Assembly: GCF_000355805.1 (NCBI RefSeq)
Contig: NZ_CM001837.1
Location: forward strand, 718,409-782,408
Length of the DNA: 64,000 nucleotides
Direction: 5' to 3'
Source: Dokdonia sp. PRO95
GTDB lineage: Bacteria > Bacteroidota > Bacteroidia > Flavobacteriales > Flavobacteriaceae
Part shown: piece by piece, positions 54,461 to 63,429 of the stretch
Numbering within the stretch: position 1 is the first letter of the stretch
How the letters are laid out: every line of letters begins with the position of its first letter
Position numbers and translations under genes: made by a program
Notes under the pieces: generated by a model
Told to the model about the DNA's origin: nothing
The model's input: only the letters and a program-made list of their open reading frames with translations
Databases searched by the model: none

Positions 54461-54489
54461 TTCTCGGCAGGCTCAAAATGACAGAAATG
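54461..54489. repeat. Short intergenic element TCTCGGCAGGCTCAAAATGA
   Basis: Resembles a short sequence (CTCGGCAGGCTCAAAATGACA type) that I recall recurring between genes in many Bacteroidetes genomes. A partial relative, CTTCGGCAGGCT, lies at 58661-58672. Origin unknown. Confidence 0.35.
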
Positions 54490-54492
54490 TAG

Positions 54493-55035
54493 TTACTCAA
54501 ATATGATTTTATCTACTTCTATCTCAAAATCTGTTGCGGCTTTTGTATTTGAGATCAGTCCGAGACGTATAATCTCTGCAAGATCTTCTTTATCGGGCTG
54601 CCCTTCCAGAGGTTGCCCCAGTCTGTAGGTGCCAAAATCTGCGAGATTATAGGTGACGGTTTTCCACTCCCCTTGAGTGATGGGTAGGTTTATTTTATAA
54701 TTCGGTCTCCAGAATCTTTTATACTTATTGAGCGTGAGCCCAAAATCTTGCCCTGTGGATTTATATCGCACAGTCACGGTCGTATAACCCGACAAATCAT
54801 ACGACTGGTAAGGAGTTCTCAATGATGCAAAACCACCATTATTCTCCAGACTTACGCTTCCGCGAAAGATGATACTTTCCTTAGTTTGCTCAATACTACC
54901 CGTAGATAATCCTCCCATCACACCATCAAGCACGACAAACCAGTCATCACAAGTATTGCAAGTAGTTCCAAAATCAAAAGAGAGCGGTGTCGTGTTCATA
55001 GTAGTTGTGATCAGTAAGGCTAAGAGATATTTCAT
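54493..55035 (-). CDS. CIA30 family protein
   Basis: A 180-residue exported protein with an N-terminal hydrophobic segment and a CIA30 (NDUFAF1-like) jelly-roll domain. Motifs: WFVVLDGVMGGLSTGSIE, NNGGFASLRT, YDLSGYTTVTVRYKSTG. In mitochondria the family helps assemble complex I; bacterial members bind unknown partners. A palindrome variant at 54852-54867 lies in the coding part. Just upstream of its start is a full palindrome copy. Confidence 0.85.
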   Translation of the reverse strand: MKYLLALLITTTMNTTPLSFDFGTTCNTCDDWFVVLDGVMGGLSTGSIEQTKESIIFRGSVSLENNGGFASLRTPYQSYDLSGYTTVTVRYKSTGQDFGLTLNKYKRFWRPNYKINLPITQGEWKTVTYNLADFGTYRLGQPLEGQPDKEDLAEIIRLGLISNTKAATDFEIEVDKIIFE

Positions 55036-55053
55036 AGCTTTTTTCTTTAAAGT

Positions 55054-55073
55054 TACGCTTTCGCGAAAGCGTA
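55054..55073. repeat. Palindromic repeat, full 20-base form
   Basis: Perfect TACGCTTTCGCGAAAGCGTA, extended by one base on each side, 19 bases upstream of the CIA30 gene start and downstream of the TMEM175-like gene. Confidence 0.95.
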
Positions 55074-55100
55074 AACCTTATACTTACCACATTTTTAACA

Positions 55101-55721
55101 CTACTCGGCAAGTGTCATTTTCTTCTTAAAACGACGATCAATAAGAAATTGAACAACAAAAAGAAGTAAAAATATAAAACGTGAGAGGCTAGGCATAGAG
55201 CTTGCTATAAGACCAGCAATTACCCAAATAATCATCACATTAAGACCCCTAGCTCTGTACCAACGATATCGTAACCTAGTAAAACCCGAGAGTTGCTTTT
55301 CTGAGTGATACACATATCGCAACATCACTATATTAAAAAACCCTATCACACTAAGATTAATACAATAAAATATGAAAGGACCAGCTTGGTCAAAACCATT
55401 TATATACATCGCAGTTGAGAATGGTAATACGACGATAGCGAGTAGAAAAAAGATGTTTATCCAAAGTAATTTACCTGAAATCACATTTACGTAACGCATT
55501 AATTTTATGTGACCCATCCAGTAGAGCGCACTAACCATAAAACTCACAAAAAGCCCAATAAAATCTGGTATTCTAGCAGATAGAACACTTTTGAAAGGTT
55601 TTGTATTAATCTCACTTATAGTAGGGACACCCACCTCGAGAATGAGAAGTGTCATTACAATAGAAAATACAGCGTCTGAAAAGTTGATTACCCGTGTTTT
55701 ATCATAAGTTTCTTGTATCAT
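55101..55721 (-). CDS. TMEM175-like membrane protein (DUF1211)
   Basis: A 206-residue protein with six helices. The first helix contains VINFSDAVFSIVMTLLILEV, the signature (RxxxFSDAVFAIxxTLLVL) of the TMEM175/DUF1211 family, whose characterised members are potassium channels. Only one of the usual repeat units is present, typical of prokaryotic forms that work as tetramers. A terminator hairpin lies upstream, between it and the barrel gene. Confidence 0.85.
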   Translation of the reverse strand: MIQETYDKTRVINFSDAVFSIVMTLLILEVGVPTISEINTKPFKSVLSARIPDFIGLFVSFMVSALYWMGHIKLMRYVNVISGKLLWINIFFLLAIVVLPFSTAMYINGFDQAGPFIFYCINLSVIGFFNIVMLRYVYHSEKQLSGFTRLRYRWYRARGLNVMIIWVIAGLIASSMPSLSRFIFLLLFVVQFLIDRRFKKKMTLAE

Positions 55722-55745
55722 TTTTCTAAAGTAATTAAAAAAAGT

Positions 55746-55778
55746 AAAAGCGACCTCATAAAGAATGAAGTCGCTTTT
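55746..55778. terminator. Terminator hairpin after the barrel gene
   Basis: AAAAGCGAC...GTCGCTTTT with a loop CATAAAGAATG and one bulge, 24 bases from the stop of the barrel gene; A and T runs on both sides. Confidence 0.75.
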
Positions 55779-55801
55779 AAAAAGTGTTTCTTGTAGATAT
55801 A

Positions 55802-58567
55802 CTACAAACTATACTGTACTGTGAACATTACAATACGAGGCTGCACAAAATACTCTGTATTTGAGATGGTAAAATCATTTACACTATTTGTACTTATCAC
55901 ATCTACATCTAGCAAGTTTGTGGCCTGTATTCTAAACTCCCACTTACTTTCTGGTTTTTTATAGTACAGATTTGCTTCTAAGAAAGAATATCTATTTTCT
56001 ATCTCAGTACTATCGTCATTATCGTCATAGTTATACAAGCTCCAGTCTGCAGCAATTGTAAATCCTTTACCAAAACTCCACTCTGCATTTGCAAATGGTC
56101 TATTTGTAAAGAAGGTTCTATCTGTCACCCCATTATCTGAGTTTGTGCTCGTAAAGTTATAACCTATTTCAAAATTGGGACCTTCTTTAAAATTAGTCTC
56201 TGCACTCGTTGTATAGTTTTGGGTTAAGTTTTTTGTATTACGGTCTTCTGTATTTACAATGTTATTAAGATCACTGTAGCTACCTCTTGCGCTTGCATTA
56301 AATTTCCACTTTTTAAAACGTTTTGAGAAGCGCGCATTTGCACTTAACGTCTGGTCTGCAAAATTTGTATTATTTACAGGCCTTGATATTCTGTTTATAC
56401 CTATAAAGTCACCGGCTGTCTTAATAGGATCTACACGACGGCTATAATTAACACCCCCAAAAAGACTCGTAAAGTTGAACATACTGAAGCTAAAATAATT
56501 TAAACTCACGTCGTGATAGATGGCATTTTCTATATCTCGATTACCTCTAAAGAGGCTGTTGTAGTTATTAAACAACAAGCCTTCGGCAAAGTTATTTACG
56601 TCTGTATACTGGGCAGTCATCTGGTAATTAAAACGCAAGCTTTTACCTTGAGAAAACTCCACTACAGTATATAAATCTGGTAGTACCATCCACTCACTAT
56701 CTTCTGTTGTGCTCCCTAGTTGTGTACTTTTAGTAGTATAATTATGTACTGTAAGCCCTGGTGTGATTGTAAATATGCCAGTCTTTATTTTATAATGAAG
56801 ACCTAAAAACACATCGCTAAAATTAAAACGCACATCATTACCTATAGGTGTACCATCTTCTGTCTCGTTGAGATCTTGACTGCTACCATTTTCTAAAATT
56901 TCAAATAAATTAGAATTAAAGTCTTGACGACTCAAAGTGGTTCCTAGTGTAAAGTTGAGATTACTTTTATTATTAAGAACATAGTAGTAATCTATCTTTG
57001 CGTCAAGCTTGTTTGAGATGACGCTTTTATTTTGATTAATATCAAAAAGCCCGTCTGCTCCTGCTGTAAAATCTATGGCCTCAAAAGGATTATCAGGATC
57101 ATCTGGGTTAGGAGACGTAAAAGGCTCTTGAGATAATAACGCACTATAAAATGGATTTTCATCCTGATATAAATGCTGGAAGGTACCAGAGAATATGTTA
57201 TTCTCATCTAGCGTATAATAAACGTTTGCATTTTGATTTATAGAAAATGGTTCATTTTCCTTATTCTGGTCTACAATATCTGTTGTGGTCTCTCCATCTT
57301 GCGTAATAATACTTGCGCCATCAGAAAATTCTGTTTGTTTTGACTTTTTAAGCAGTACATCATAATCTACCTGCAGGCTCGCATTAGGCTTAAATTTTGA
57401 GCTTAGTTTTGCCATACCCAGCTGGTTGCGCTGGTCTGTCACTTCATTAAAACCTTGAGTAAACCCTTGATTGATAAATGTGTTGAGAGAGTTATTTACA
57501 AAGTTGGTTTTATTATCGCTTAGTAGCGCAAAGCCGCTAAGGTCCCACTTAGGTGAGGCTGCATAGGTGAAATTTGCTGCTACAAAATTAGACTCAATCT
57601 CATTTGCTCTATTATTTTGAGTAGTCAAAAAGCCTAAACCGCTATCGCTTACATTAAATCCAGTACCACCTCGTCTATTAAAACCTCTAAAACCGCCTGT
57701 AAAGTTGAAATAATCACGAAAAGTAAAAGGAACATCTCCCGTATTATTAAAGTTAGATATAACATTAATACTCCCCTTAGGGCTGTAATAAAACAGTTTT
57801 GCCTTACCCAGATAGCGCGTCTTCTCACCATCTCCTAGACCGGCAGTCACATCACCAAACCAAAAATTAGTCTTTCCTTCTTTAAGTCTTAAGTTTATCG
57901 CGACATTATCTTGGTCATTACCCAAACCTCGCATCTGGTCTACTTCATTATAATTTTTAAGTACTTCTACTTTTTTGAGTGCATCTGCAGGTATATTTTT
58001 TGTTGCTAGCTTAGAGTCTCCGTCAAAAAACTCCTTCCCTTCTATCATCACTTTGCTTACGACCTGTCCTTCTACCTCAATCTCACCATCATCATTTACC
58101 TCAACACCCGGTAATTTTTTAAGTACATCGCCTAGCTTGCGTTCTGTACCATTTGTAAAACTGTCTGTATTATAAACAATGGTATCGCCTTTTATAGTAA
58201 CCGGCATCTCATAGACAAGCTCTACATTATCAAGCTGATTTGGATCCTCTTTAAGTACAAAATCTTTAACTACCTCATCTGCATCTTGGGCAGGTGTAAA
58301 CTCTTCTAGTATAGACTGTAATCCCAAGTAACTTACTTTAAGATCGTAAGTAACACCCGTAGCAAGATCCAGCTTATATCTACCAGATTGATCTGTAATA
58401 CCGTAAGACTCTAGGGTACCTTCAGCTTTGTTTGTAGCAATAATATTTGCTAACTCAAGCGGGTTCCCTATGCTGTCTTTAACCACACCTTTGAGTGTCA
58501 TACTTTGGGCAAAAATAATGCTGGGCAATGCAAGCAGCACTGCCAAAAGAAGTTGGGTATTTTTCAT
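55802..58567 (-). CDS. Outer-membrane beta-barrel, TonB-receptor-like
   Basis: A 921-residue outer-membrane protein. After the signal peptide comes a carboxypeptidase-regulatory-like domain (LKGVVKDSIGNPLELANIIA, then SYGITDQSGRYKLDL). A plug-like region with VMIEGKEFFDGDSKLATKNI and AINLRLKEGKTNFWFG follows. A long barrel fills the rest and ends in an aromatic strand (RIVMFTVQYSL). This fits the OMP_b-brl_3 type found in Bacteroidetes without SusD partners. No TonB box recognised. The ATG at 58567 fits the signal peptide. Downstream of two GLPGLI genes on the same strand. Confidence 0.85.
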   Translation of the reverse strand: MKNTQLLLAVLLALPSIIFAQSMTLKGVVKDSIGNPLELANIIATNKAEGTLESYGITDQSGRYKLDLATGVTYDLKVSYLGLQSILEEFTPAQDADEVVKDFVLKEDPNQLDNVELVYEMPVTIKGDTIVYNTDSFTNGTERKLGDVLKKLPGVEVNDDGEIEVEGQVVSKVMIEGKEFFDGDSKLATKNIPADALKKVEVLKNYNEVDQMRGLGNDQDNVAINLRLKEGKTNFWFGDVTAGLGDGEKTRYLGKAKLFYYSPKGSINVISNFNNTGDVPFTFRDYFNFTGGFRGFNRRGGTGFNVSDSGLGFLTTQNNRANEIESNFVAANFTYAASPKWDLSGFALLSDNKTNFVNNSLNTFINQGFTQGFNEVTDQRNQLGMAKLSSKFKPNASLQVDYDVLLKKSKQTEFSDGASIITQDGETTTDIVDQNKENEPFSINQNANVYYTLDENNIFSGTFQHLYQDENPFYSALLSQEPFTSPNPDDPDNPFEAIDFTAGADGLFDINQNKSVISNKLDAKIDYYYVLNNKSNLNFTLGTTLSRQDFNSNLFEILENGSSQDLNETEDGTPIGNDVRFNFSDVFLGLHYKIKTGIFTITPGLTVHNYTTKSTQLGSTTEDSEWMVLPDLYTVVEFSQGKSLRFNYQMTAQYTDVNNFAEGLLFNNYNSLFRGNRDIENAIYHDVSLNYFSFSMFNFTSLFGGVNYSRRVDPIKTAGDFIGINRISRPVNNTNFADQTLSANARFSKRFKKWKFNASARGSYSDLNNIVNTEDRNTKNLTQNYTTSAETNFKEGPNFEIGYNFTSTNSDNGVTDRTFFTNRPFANAEWSFGKGFTIAADWSLYNYDDNDDSTEIENRYSFLEANLYYKKPESKWEFRIQATNLLDVDVISTNSVNDFTISNTEYFVQPRIVMFTVQYSL

Positions 58568-58712
58568 CTTTGGATTGGTTGTTTTTTTACACCGCAACGT
58601 CCCGCAATTAAGGGTCGTCGTGTATAAAATAATTATGAATGTTAGTCCTACGCTTTCGTACTTCGGCAGGCTTTGTATAGACTACAGCAAACTGAAAGCG
58701 ATGATAGCTTTT

Positions 58713-59588
58713 CTAAAATCTGCCACCGCCTTGACCACGTCTTCCTCCTCTGCCAAAACGCTCTGCCATTTCTTTTCCTTTTTCTTCAAGGATTTTTGTG
58801 TACTCCTCGCGGCTTACTTCCTTACCTTTTACAGGAGCCTCAATAGTTACAGGCTCTTTTGGGTTTAACACCACCTTTGTGCATAAAATAGTGGTATTAC
58901 TTGTGCTTAACTCTAGTATTAAACCTGGTAACCCGCCAAACTCGTCTGGGCCGTGACTTGCAGGAATCATAGGTGTGTACCAAGCTACGATTTCTTCAGT
59001 CTTAGGCTCCTCTTCGGCAACGGTTCCTCCAGCCTTTTTAATAGAGTCATTTTTTTCTTGCAACTCTCTTGCTCTTCTCCCCATTCTAGACCACAGGTTG
59101 GTCTCAAGGCTGCGCGTTGCAACTGCCTTAAAAACGGGATACTGCCCTATCATCTTACTTTCTTTTACAAGCTCCCAGTTAAGGTTATTTAAGGTGTCTT
59201 TTACAAGAAAAGTTTTACCCATCATATCATTCTCACGTGCATAGTCATTACTTGCACGGTTAGAATAAATACCTCCTTGTGTAAAACCACCGCCAAAACC
59301 ACGGCCTCCTCCACCTTGCCCTGGAGTTTCCAACTTTGCCTCTTCCTTATAAAAAGACTCATCTTTTGTAAAGCTTAGTGTATATTCTTTTTCTAAGAAG
59401 CGCTTCATACGCTCCATCATTTGCTTTTTCTGAGCTTCGCTCATTTGCTGACCACGACGTCCAAAATTAGACATATCTACCGTGCGTTTGCTCTGGTAAG
59501 TAGCCATCCCAGTAATCTCCTGCGCAGTAACCACTGCCGAAAAAAGGAATGTGCAAATCATTAAAAAAGAAAAGGTAGCTTTACTCAT
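58713..59588 (-). CDS. GLPGLI family protein, copy 1
   Basis: A 291-residue exported protein with the family signature GGLPGLILELS. Signal peptide FLMICTFLFSAVVTAQE. The middle holds a low-complexity Gly-rich stretch (GQGGGGRGFGGGFTQGG) and the end RFGRGGRRGQGGGRF is Gly/Arg-rich. The C-terminal part (VLNPKEPVTIEAPVKGKEVS) aligns with copy 2. The family is Bacteroidetes-specific, and its function is unknown. Confidence 0.85.
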   Translation of the reverse strand: MSKATFSFLMICTFLFSAVVTAQEITGMATYQSKRTVDMSNFGRRGQQMSEAQKKQMMERMKRFLEKEYTLSFTKDESFYKEEAKLETPGQGGGGRGFGGGFTQGGIYSNRASNDYARENDMMGKTFLVKDTLNNLNWELVKESKMIGQYPVFKAVATRSLETNLWSRMGRRARELQEKNDSIKKAGGTVAEEEPKTEEIVAWYTPMIPASHGPDEFGGLPGLILELSTSNTTILCTKVVLNPKEPVTIEAPVKGKEVSREEYTKILEEKGKEMAERFGRGGRRGQGGGRF

Positions 59589-59653
59589 ATCATCTGTGTT
59601 TAAAACTTTAGACTATAAAGCTAGCTAATAGTTTAATACGGGTTAAAAATTAT

Positions 59654-60481
59654 TTATCCCTGTATCTCAATACTGATGTGATTACCTCCCTTTTTACCTT
59701 TAGTTTGGTAACGCTCCATCATCTCTTTTGCTTTTGCGGTAGAAATTTCTTCATACTCATCTGCACTTACTTTTTTACCTTTTGTAGGTGGTATTATGTT
59801 AAGTTTTTCGCTTGGATTGAGCACTACCTTTGTACACATCATAGCCATCTTACCGTCATTTACCTCGAGTATAAGTCCTGGCAATCCCCAGAAACGATCT
59901 GGCCCTTGCTGCACAGGTATGTCTAGCGTGTACCAGGCTGTTGTGACTTTTGTTTCTTTTGTTGGGGCAGTTTCTTCTCCATTAACCATATTAATAGTCT
60001 CCTTCTCTTCTGTAAGTGTCGCTTTAAAACAGGTGTATTGCCCTATATTTTTAATCTCTTTCTCAAGTTTCCACTCAGGCTTTTTTAAGCTGTCTTCTAT
60101 AAGGAAGTCTTTTCCCATTAAATTGGTCTTATTTGTAAAGCTTTGCTCTTCTATATTATTAAACAGCTCATCATTACTAGTAGATACTTGAATTTGTATC
60201 CCGTTACTTGAAGGCGCTTGTGGCTTGTCTAATGTTGTGTTTTCTTTCCACAAAGACTTTTTACCATTAAAGGTGAGTGTGTATTCTTTTTGAAACTGCT
60301 TGCGTAGCTGCTCTTGTAAGGTCTTCTGTATATCACTAGTAATACCAGAGGTGCTGTCCATCTTCATTTCTATATGACGCTGCGTTTGGTAAGTTGCCAC
60401 TCCAGATACTTGTTGTGAGTACGCTTTCGCGAAAGCGCAAACCATCACAAGCGCTAGTAAAGTTTTGGTTATAGATTTCAT
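59654..60481 (-). CDS. GLPGLI family protein, copy 2
   Basis: A 275-residue paralog of copy 1 with FWGLPGLILEVNDGKMAMMC, TTAWYTLDIPVQQGPDRFWG and VVLNPSEKLNIIPPTKGKKV. Its signal peptide contains a palindromic repeat at 60420-60439, read as CAFAKAYSQ, so the repeat forms the signal-peptide end. The central region has Thr/Glu-rich variable parts. Stands between copy 1 and the 157-residue gene. Confidence 0.85.
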   Translation of the reverse strand: MKSITKTLLALVMVCAFAKAYSQQVSGVATYQTQRHIEMKMDSTSGITSDIQKTLQEQLRKQFQKEYTLTFNGKKSLWKENTTLDKPQAPSSNGIQIQVSTSNDELFNNIEEQSFTNKTNLMGKDFLIEDSLKKPEWKLEKEIKNIGQYTCFKATLTEEKETINMVNGEETAPTKETKVTTAWYTLDIPVQQGPDRFWGLPGLILEVNDGKMAMMCTKVVLNPSEKLNIIPPTKGKKVSADEYEEISTAKAKEMMERYQTKGKKGGNHISIEIQG

Positions 60482-60491
60482 AGTTTTTATG

Positions 60492-60965
60492 TTATTTGTT
60501 ATTCTTTTTATTTTGTTGCTCTAGCTTTTCAAGCCTTGATTTTAGTTCTAAAAAGGATGGGCTTTTTTCAAATATGCGTGCCGCTTCTGAAAGTTTTCTC
60601 TCAATGTCACTTAAGTCCTTCTTAGTGAGCCCGGCGAGTGAGGCCTGATCATCCTCATCTAGATTTATGGTAAATTTTATTTTTTTTGTAACCTTAGCAT
60701 TGAGACTGTCCAGAGTAACATCTTCTTTTTCGAGAGTGTAACTTATTTTCTGACTTACCTCTTCCATCTTAGTCTGTAATTTTACTATATCTGACTTTGA
60801 AAAGAACTCATTGCTCTCTACATCTTCAAGCTTTTCAGAAAGAACTGTGAGCGCCTCTTTTAGTTCTTCTTTAAATTCTTGAGACACTTCGAGCTTCAAC
60901 TCTTTTTGTTGAGCAAAAGAAACACTCACTAGTAAGGATAGAATGATTGTGATAATTGTTTTCAT
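60492..60965 (-). CDS. Exported coiled-coil protein
   Basis: A 157-residue protein: signal peptide MKTIITIILSLLVSVSFAQ, then a mostly charged, helical body with heptad-like spacing (SEKLEDVESNEFFSKSDIVK, KLQTKMEEVSQKISY and RLEKLEQQNKKNN). No named family. First gene of the minus-strand run with the two GLPGLI proteins and the barrel; divergent from the kinase gene at 61100. Function unknown; envelope stress sensing with the adjacent two-component system is possible (inference). Confidence 0.65.
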   Translation of the reverse strand: MKTIITIILSLLVSVSFAQQKELKLEVSQEFKEELKEALTVLSEKLEDVESNEFFSKSDIVKLQTKMEEVSQKISYTLEKEDVTLDSLNAKVTKKIKFTINLDEDDQASLAGLTKKDLSDIERKLSEAARIFEKSPSFLELKSRLEKLEQQNKKNNK

Positions 60966-61099
60966 AATAGATTGATTTTAAAATGTTTGTTGTATTGAAC
61001 AGTACAAATATGGAGAACATCTATGGCTATTTGAGTTAACAAGCGTTAACGAGTGTTAAGCGATTTGGTAACAGCTAGTTAACCCAGTACATTTGAACT

Positions 61100-62704
61100 A
61101 TGCAAGAAAGACATTATAAAACCATATTGTATTTTATAAGCGCCGTCATAATATGCACACTCGCAGTGCAGATTTATTGGAATTATAAAAATTATCAAGT
61201 GGGAAAAGCACAGCTCAAACGTGATATGCAAACCAGTATTGATAATGCTGTAAGCGCTTATTATGAAGGCATCACGGCTTCTAACACTATAGGATTTCTG
61301 GGAGATGACCAAAATCTAGATTTATTTTTTAAATCAGATAAAATGCAGAATCTAGGTAAGCGTGTAGACAGTGGTCTTACTATAAATAGTATTAAAATAG
61401 AAGAGACTAATAATGATGATAACATTATAGTGGAAGGTGCAAGCCCAACAGAACTAGACAGCATTTTTGCAAGCCGTGTTGTTAAGGTAGACACCACATA
61501 TGCTCAAGAGTTTAAACGCAACATACCTACATCGAGTGCTCATACTACTTTTAAAGTTTTTGGCGAAAGTGAAAAAGCAGTAGAAGTACTCTCAAAAAGA
61601 ATAAAAAACAACCTACTTACCTCACAACAGGTAACAGACTCTTCACAAACAGCATTACCAGATAGACTTGAAGCACTTACAGAACTTACAACTAGTATTG
61701 TTTTGTCATTTAAAGATGATAAGATAAACGTGCCTACCCTAGATAGCCTCATTAACCTAGAGCTTACGCGAAAAAACCTCAACAACACACAATATACTAT
61801 TGCTTACAACGCAGCAGAAAGTGATACCACACAAACACTCAATAATCACGATCTAGCTATCGTCTCTACCTCAAATTTGCTCCCTAAGAAGAGTAGCCTA
61901 GCCGTAGGTTTTAAAAATGTAGCCAGTATCGTTTTACAACGTAATTTACTAGGGATGCTCCTCTCCCTACTACTTGTAGGTGCTGTAATAGCCAGCCTAC
62001 TCTACCTCCTTAAAATCATACAGGAGCAAAAGCAGCTTGCCGAGATTAAAAATGACTTTATAAGCAACATCACCCACGAGTTTAAAACACCCATAGCCAC
62101 CATAGGTGTAGCTATAGAGAGTATACAACACTTTAATGAGGCAGACAGTAAAGAGATAACAAAAAAGTATCTTGAGATGTCATCACAGCAAGTATCAAAA
62201 CTCAACACAATGGTTGAGAAGCTACTTGAGACCGCCACTCTAGACAGCGAAGCTTTAGAACTTAATAAACAAGAGACTAACCTCGCTGAGCTACTTGAGC
62301 ACATCACACAATCACATCAAGAAACCACAAATGGTAAGGCACTAACCTTTACCACCCAAGACAGAAATATAAGCGCATCTATAGATGTTTTTCACCTAGA
62401 AAACGCGCTAGATAATATTATAGATAACGCCATAAAATATGGCGGAGATACCATAAAAATAACTCTTAACAGCACAAAAGAAAATATACAAATCACCATC
62501 GCAGACGATGGTAACAAGCTTACAAAACAACAAGCTCAACACATTTTTGATAAGTTCTACAGAGTGCCAAAGGGAAATAAGCACGACGTAAAAGGTTTTG
62601 GTATAGGTCTCTACTATACAAAGACCATTATAGAAAAACACAGTGGTAATATTACGGTACAAACCCAACCCACCACTTTTAAAATCACACTGCCTTATGT
62701 CTAA
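61100..62704 (+). CDS. Sensor histidine kinase with extracytoplasmic domain
   Basis: A 534-residue kinase. Helix 1 (about 9-27) and helix 2 (about 278-302) bracket an extracytoplasmic sensor of about 250 residues without recognised fold. HisKA box: NDFISNITHEFKTPIATIGV with the His at about 330. N box: LDNIIDNAIKYGG, G1 IADDGNKLTKQ, and G2 KGFGIGLYYTKTIIEKHSG. Overlaps the OmpR-type regulator by 8 bases. The neighbour run (coiled-coil, GLPGLI, barrel) is divergently placed and may be its target. Confidence 0.93.
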   Translation: MQERHYKTILYFISAVIICTLAVQIYWNYKNYQVGKAQLKRDMQTSIDNAVSAYYEGITASNTIGFLGDDQNLDLFFKSDKMQNLGKRVDSGLTINSIKIEETNNDDNIIVEGASPTELDSIFASRVVKVDTTYAQEFKRNIPTSSAHTTFKVFGESEKAVEVLSKRIKNNLLTSQQVTDSSQTALPDRLEALTELTTSIVLSFKDDKINVPTLDSLINLELTRKNLNNTQYTIAYNAAESDTTQTLNNHDLAIVSTSNLLPKKSSLAVGFKNVASIVLQRNLLGMLLSLLLVGAVIASLLYLLKIIQEQKQLAEIKNDFISNITHEFKTPIATIGVAIESIQHFNEADSKEITKKYLEMSSQQVSKLNTMVEKLLETATLDSEALELNKQETNLAELLEHITQSHQETTNGKALTFTTQDRNISASIDVFHLENALDNIIDNAIKYGGDTIKITLNSTKENIQITIADDGNKLTKQQAQHIFDKFYRVPKGNKHDVKGFGIGLYYTKTIIEKHSGNITVQTQPTTFKITLPYV

Positions 62705-63374
62705 AATAAATCTACTACTCGCCGAAGATGAGCCTGCGCTAGGCCAGATTGTAAAAGAGAGTCTTGAGACTAGGGACTTCACCGTCACACTATGTCCAGA
62801 TGGTGAGATTGCTTTTGAAAAATTTAAACAAGACACTCCAGACATACTCGTACTCGATGTAATGATGCCTAAGATGGATGGTTTTACTCTAGCCAAAGAA
62901 GTAAGAGCTATAAATGATGAAATCCCCATTATATTTCTCACAGCAAAGTCTCAACCAGCAGATGTTGTAGAGGGGTTTAGCATAGGTGGTAATGACTACC
63001 TAAAGAAACCCTTTAGTATGGAAGAACTCATCGTGCGTATTAAAAACTTATTGAATCGCTCTGCACAACAAAAAAAGTCAGAGGTACTTAAGGTGGGTAA
63101 CTACAGCTTCGACTTTCCGAGGCAAGAATTACATTACAATAATGACGTCACCCGTCTCACACATAGAGAAGCTCATCTTCTTTTTAATCTGGTAAAAAAT
63201 AAGAATCAAGTGCTGGACCGCAGCCTGATTTTAAAAAAGCTATGGGGCAATGATGATTTTTTCAACGCACGTAGTATGGATGTCTTTATCACAAAACTTC
63301 GCAAGAAACTCAAAGACGACCCTCAGGTTGAGATTGTAAACGTGCGTGGCTATGGTTATAAATTGCTGTGCTAG
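62697..63374 (+). CDS. Response regulator, OmpR family
   Basis: A 225-residue regulator with receiver domain (LLAEDEP acidic pair, phospho-acceptor in ILVLDVMMPKMDGF, Lys in NDYLKKPF) and a winged-helix output (LTHREAHLLFNLVKNKNQVL, then ITKLRKKLKDDP and VRGYGYKL). The ATG at 62697 overlaps the kinase stop. Pairs with the preceding kinase. Target sites are not visible. Confidence 0.95.
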   Translation: MSKINLLLAEDEPALGQIVKESLETRDFTVTLCPDGEIAFEKFKQDTPDILVLDVMMPKMDGFTLAKEVRAINDEIPIIFLTAKSQPADVVEGFSIGGNDYLKKPFSMEELIVRIKNLLNRSAQQKKSEVLKVGNYSFDFPRQELHYNNDVTRLTHREAHLLFNLVKNKNQVLDRSLILKKLWGNDDFFNARSMDVFITKLRKKLKDDPQVEIVNVRGYGYKLLC

Positions 63375-63408
63375 ATTTATATTTAACGCAAAGTATTAGT
63401 TGCTGTGT

Positions 63409-63428
63409 TACGCTTTCGCGAAAGCGTA
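63409..63428. repeat. Palindromic repeat, full 20-base form
   Basis: Perfect TACGCTTTCGCGAAAGCGTA, extended by one base on each side, in the 55-base gap between the convergent regulator and globin genes. Here it could act as a bidirectional hairpin. Confidence 0.95.
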
Positions 63429-63429
63429 A

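Noticed and set aside
58598-58712. Small RNA or gene between the barrel and GLPGLI genes
   Set aside because: Only weak complementarity and a degraded palindrome half (TACGCTTTCG at about 58649-58658); nothing firm.
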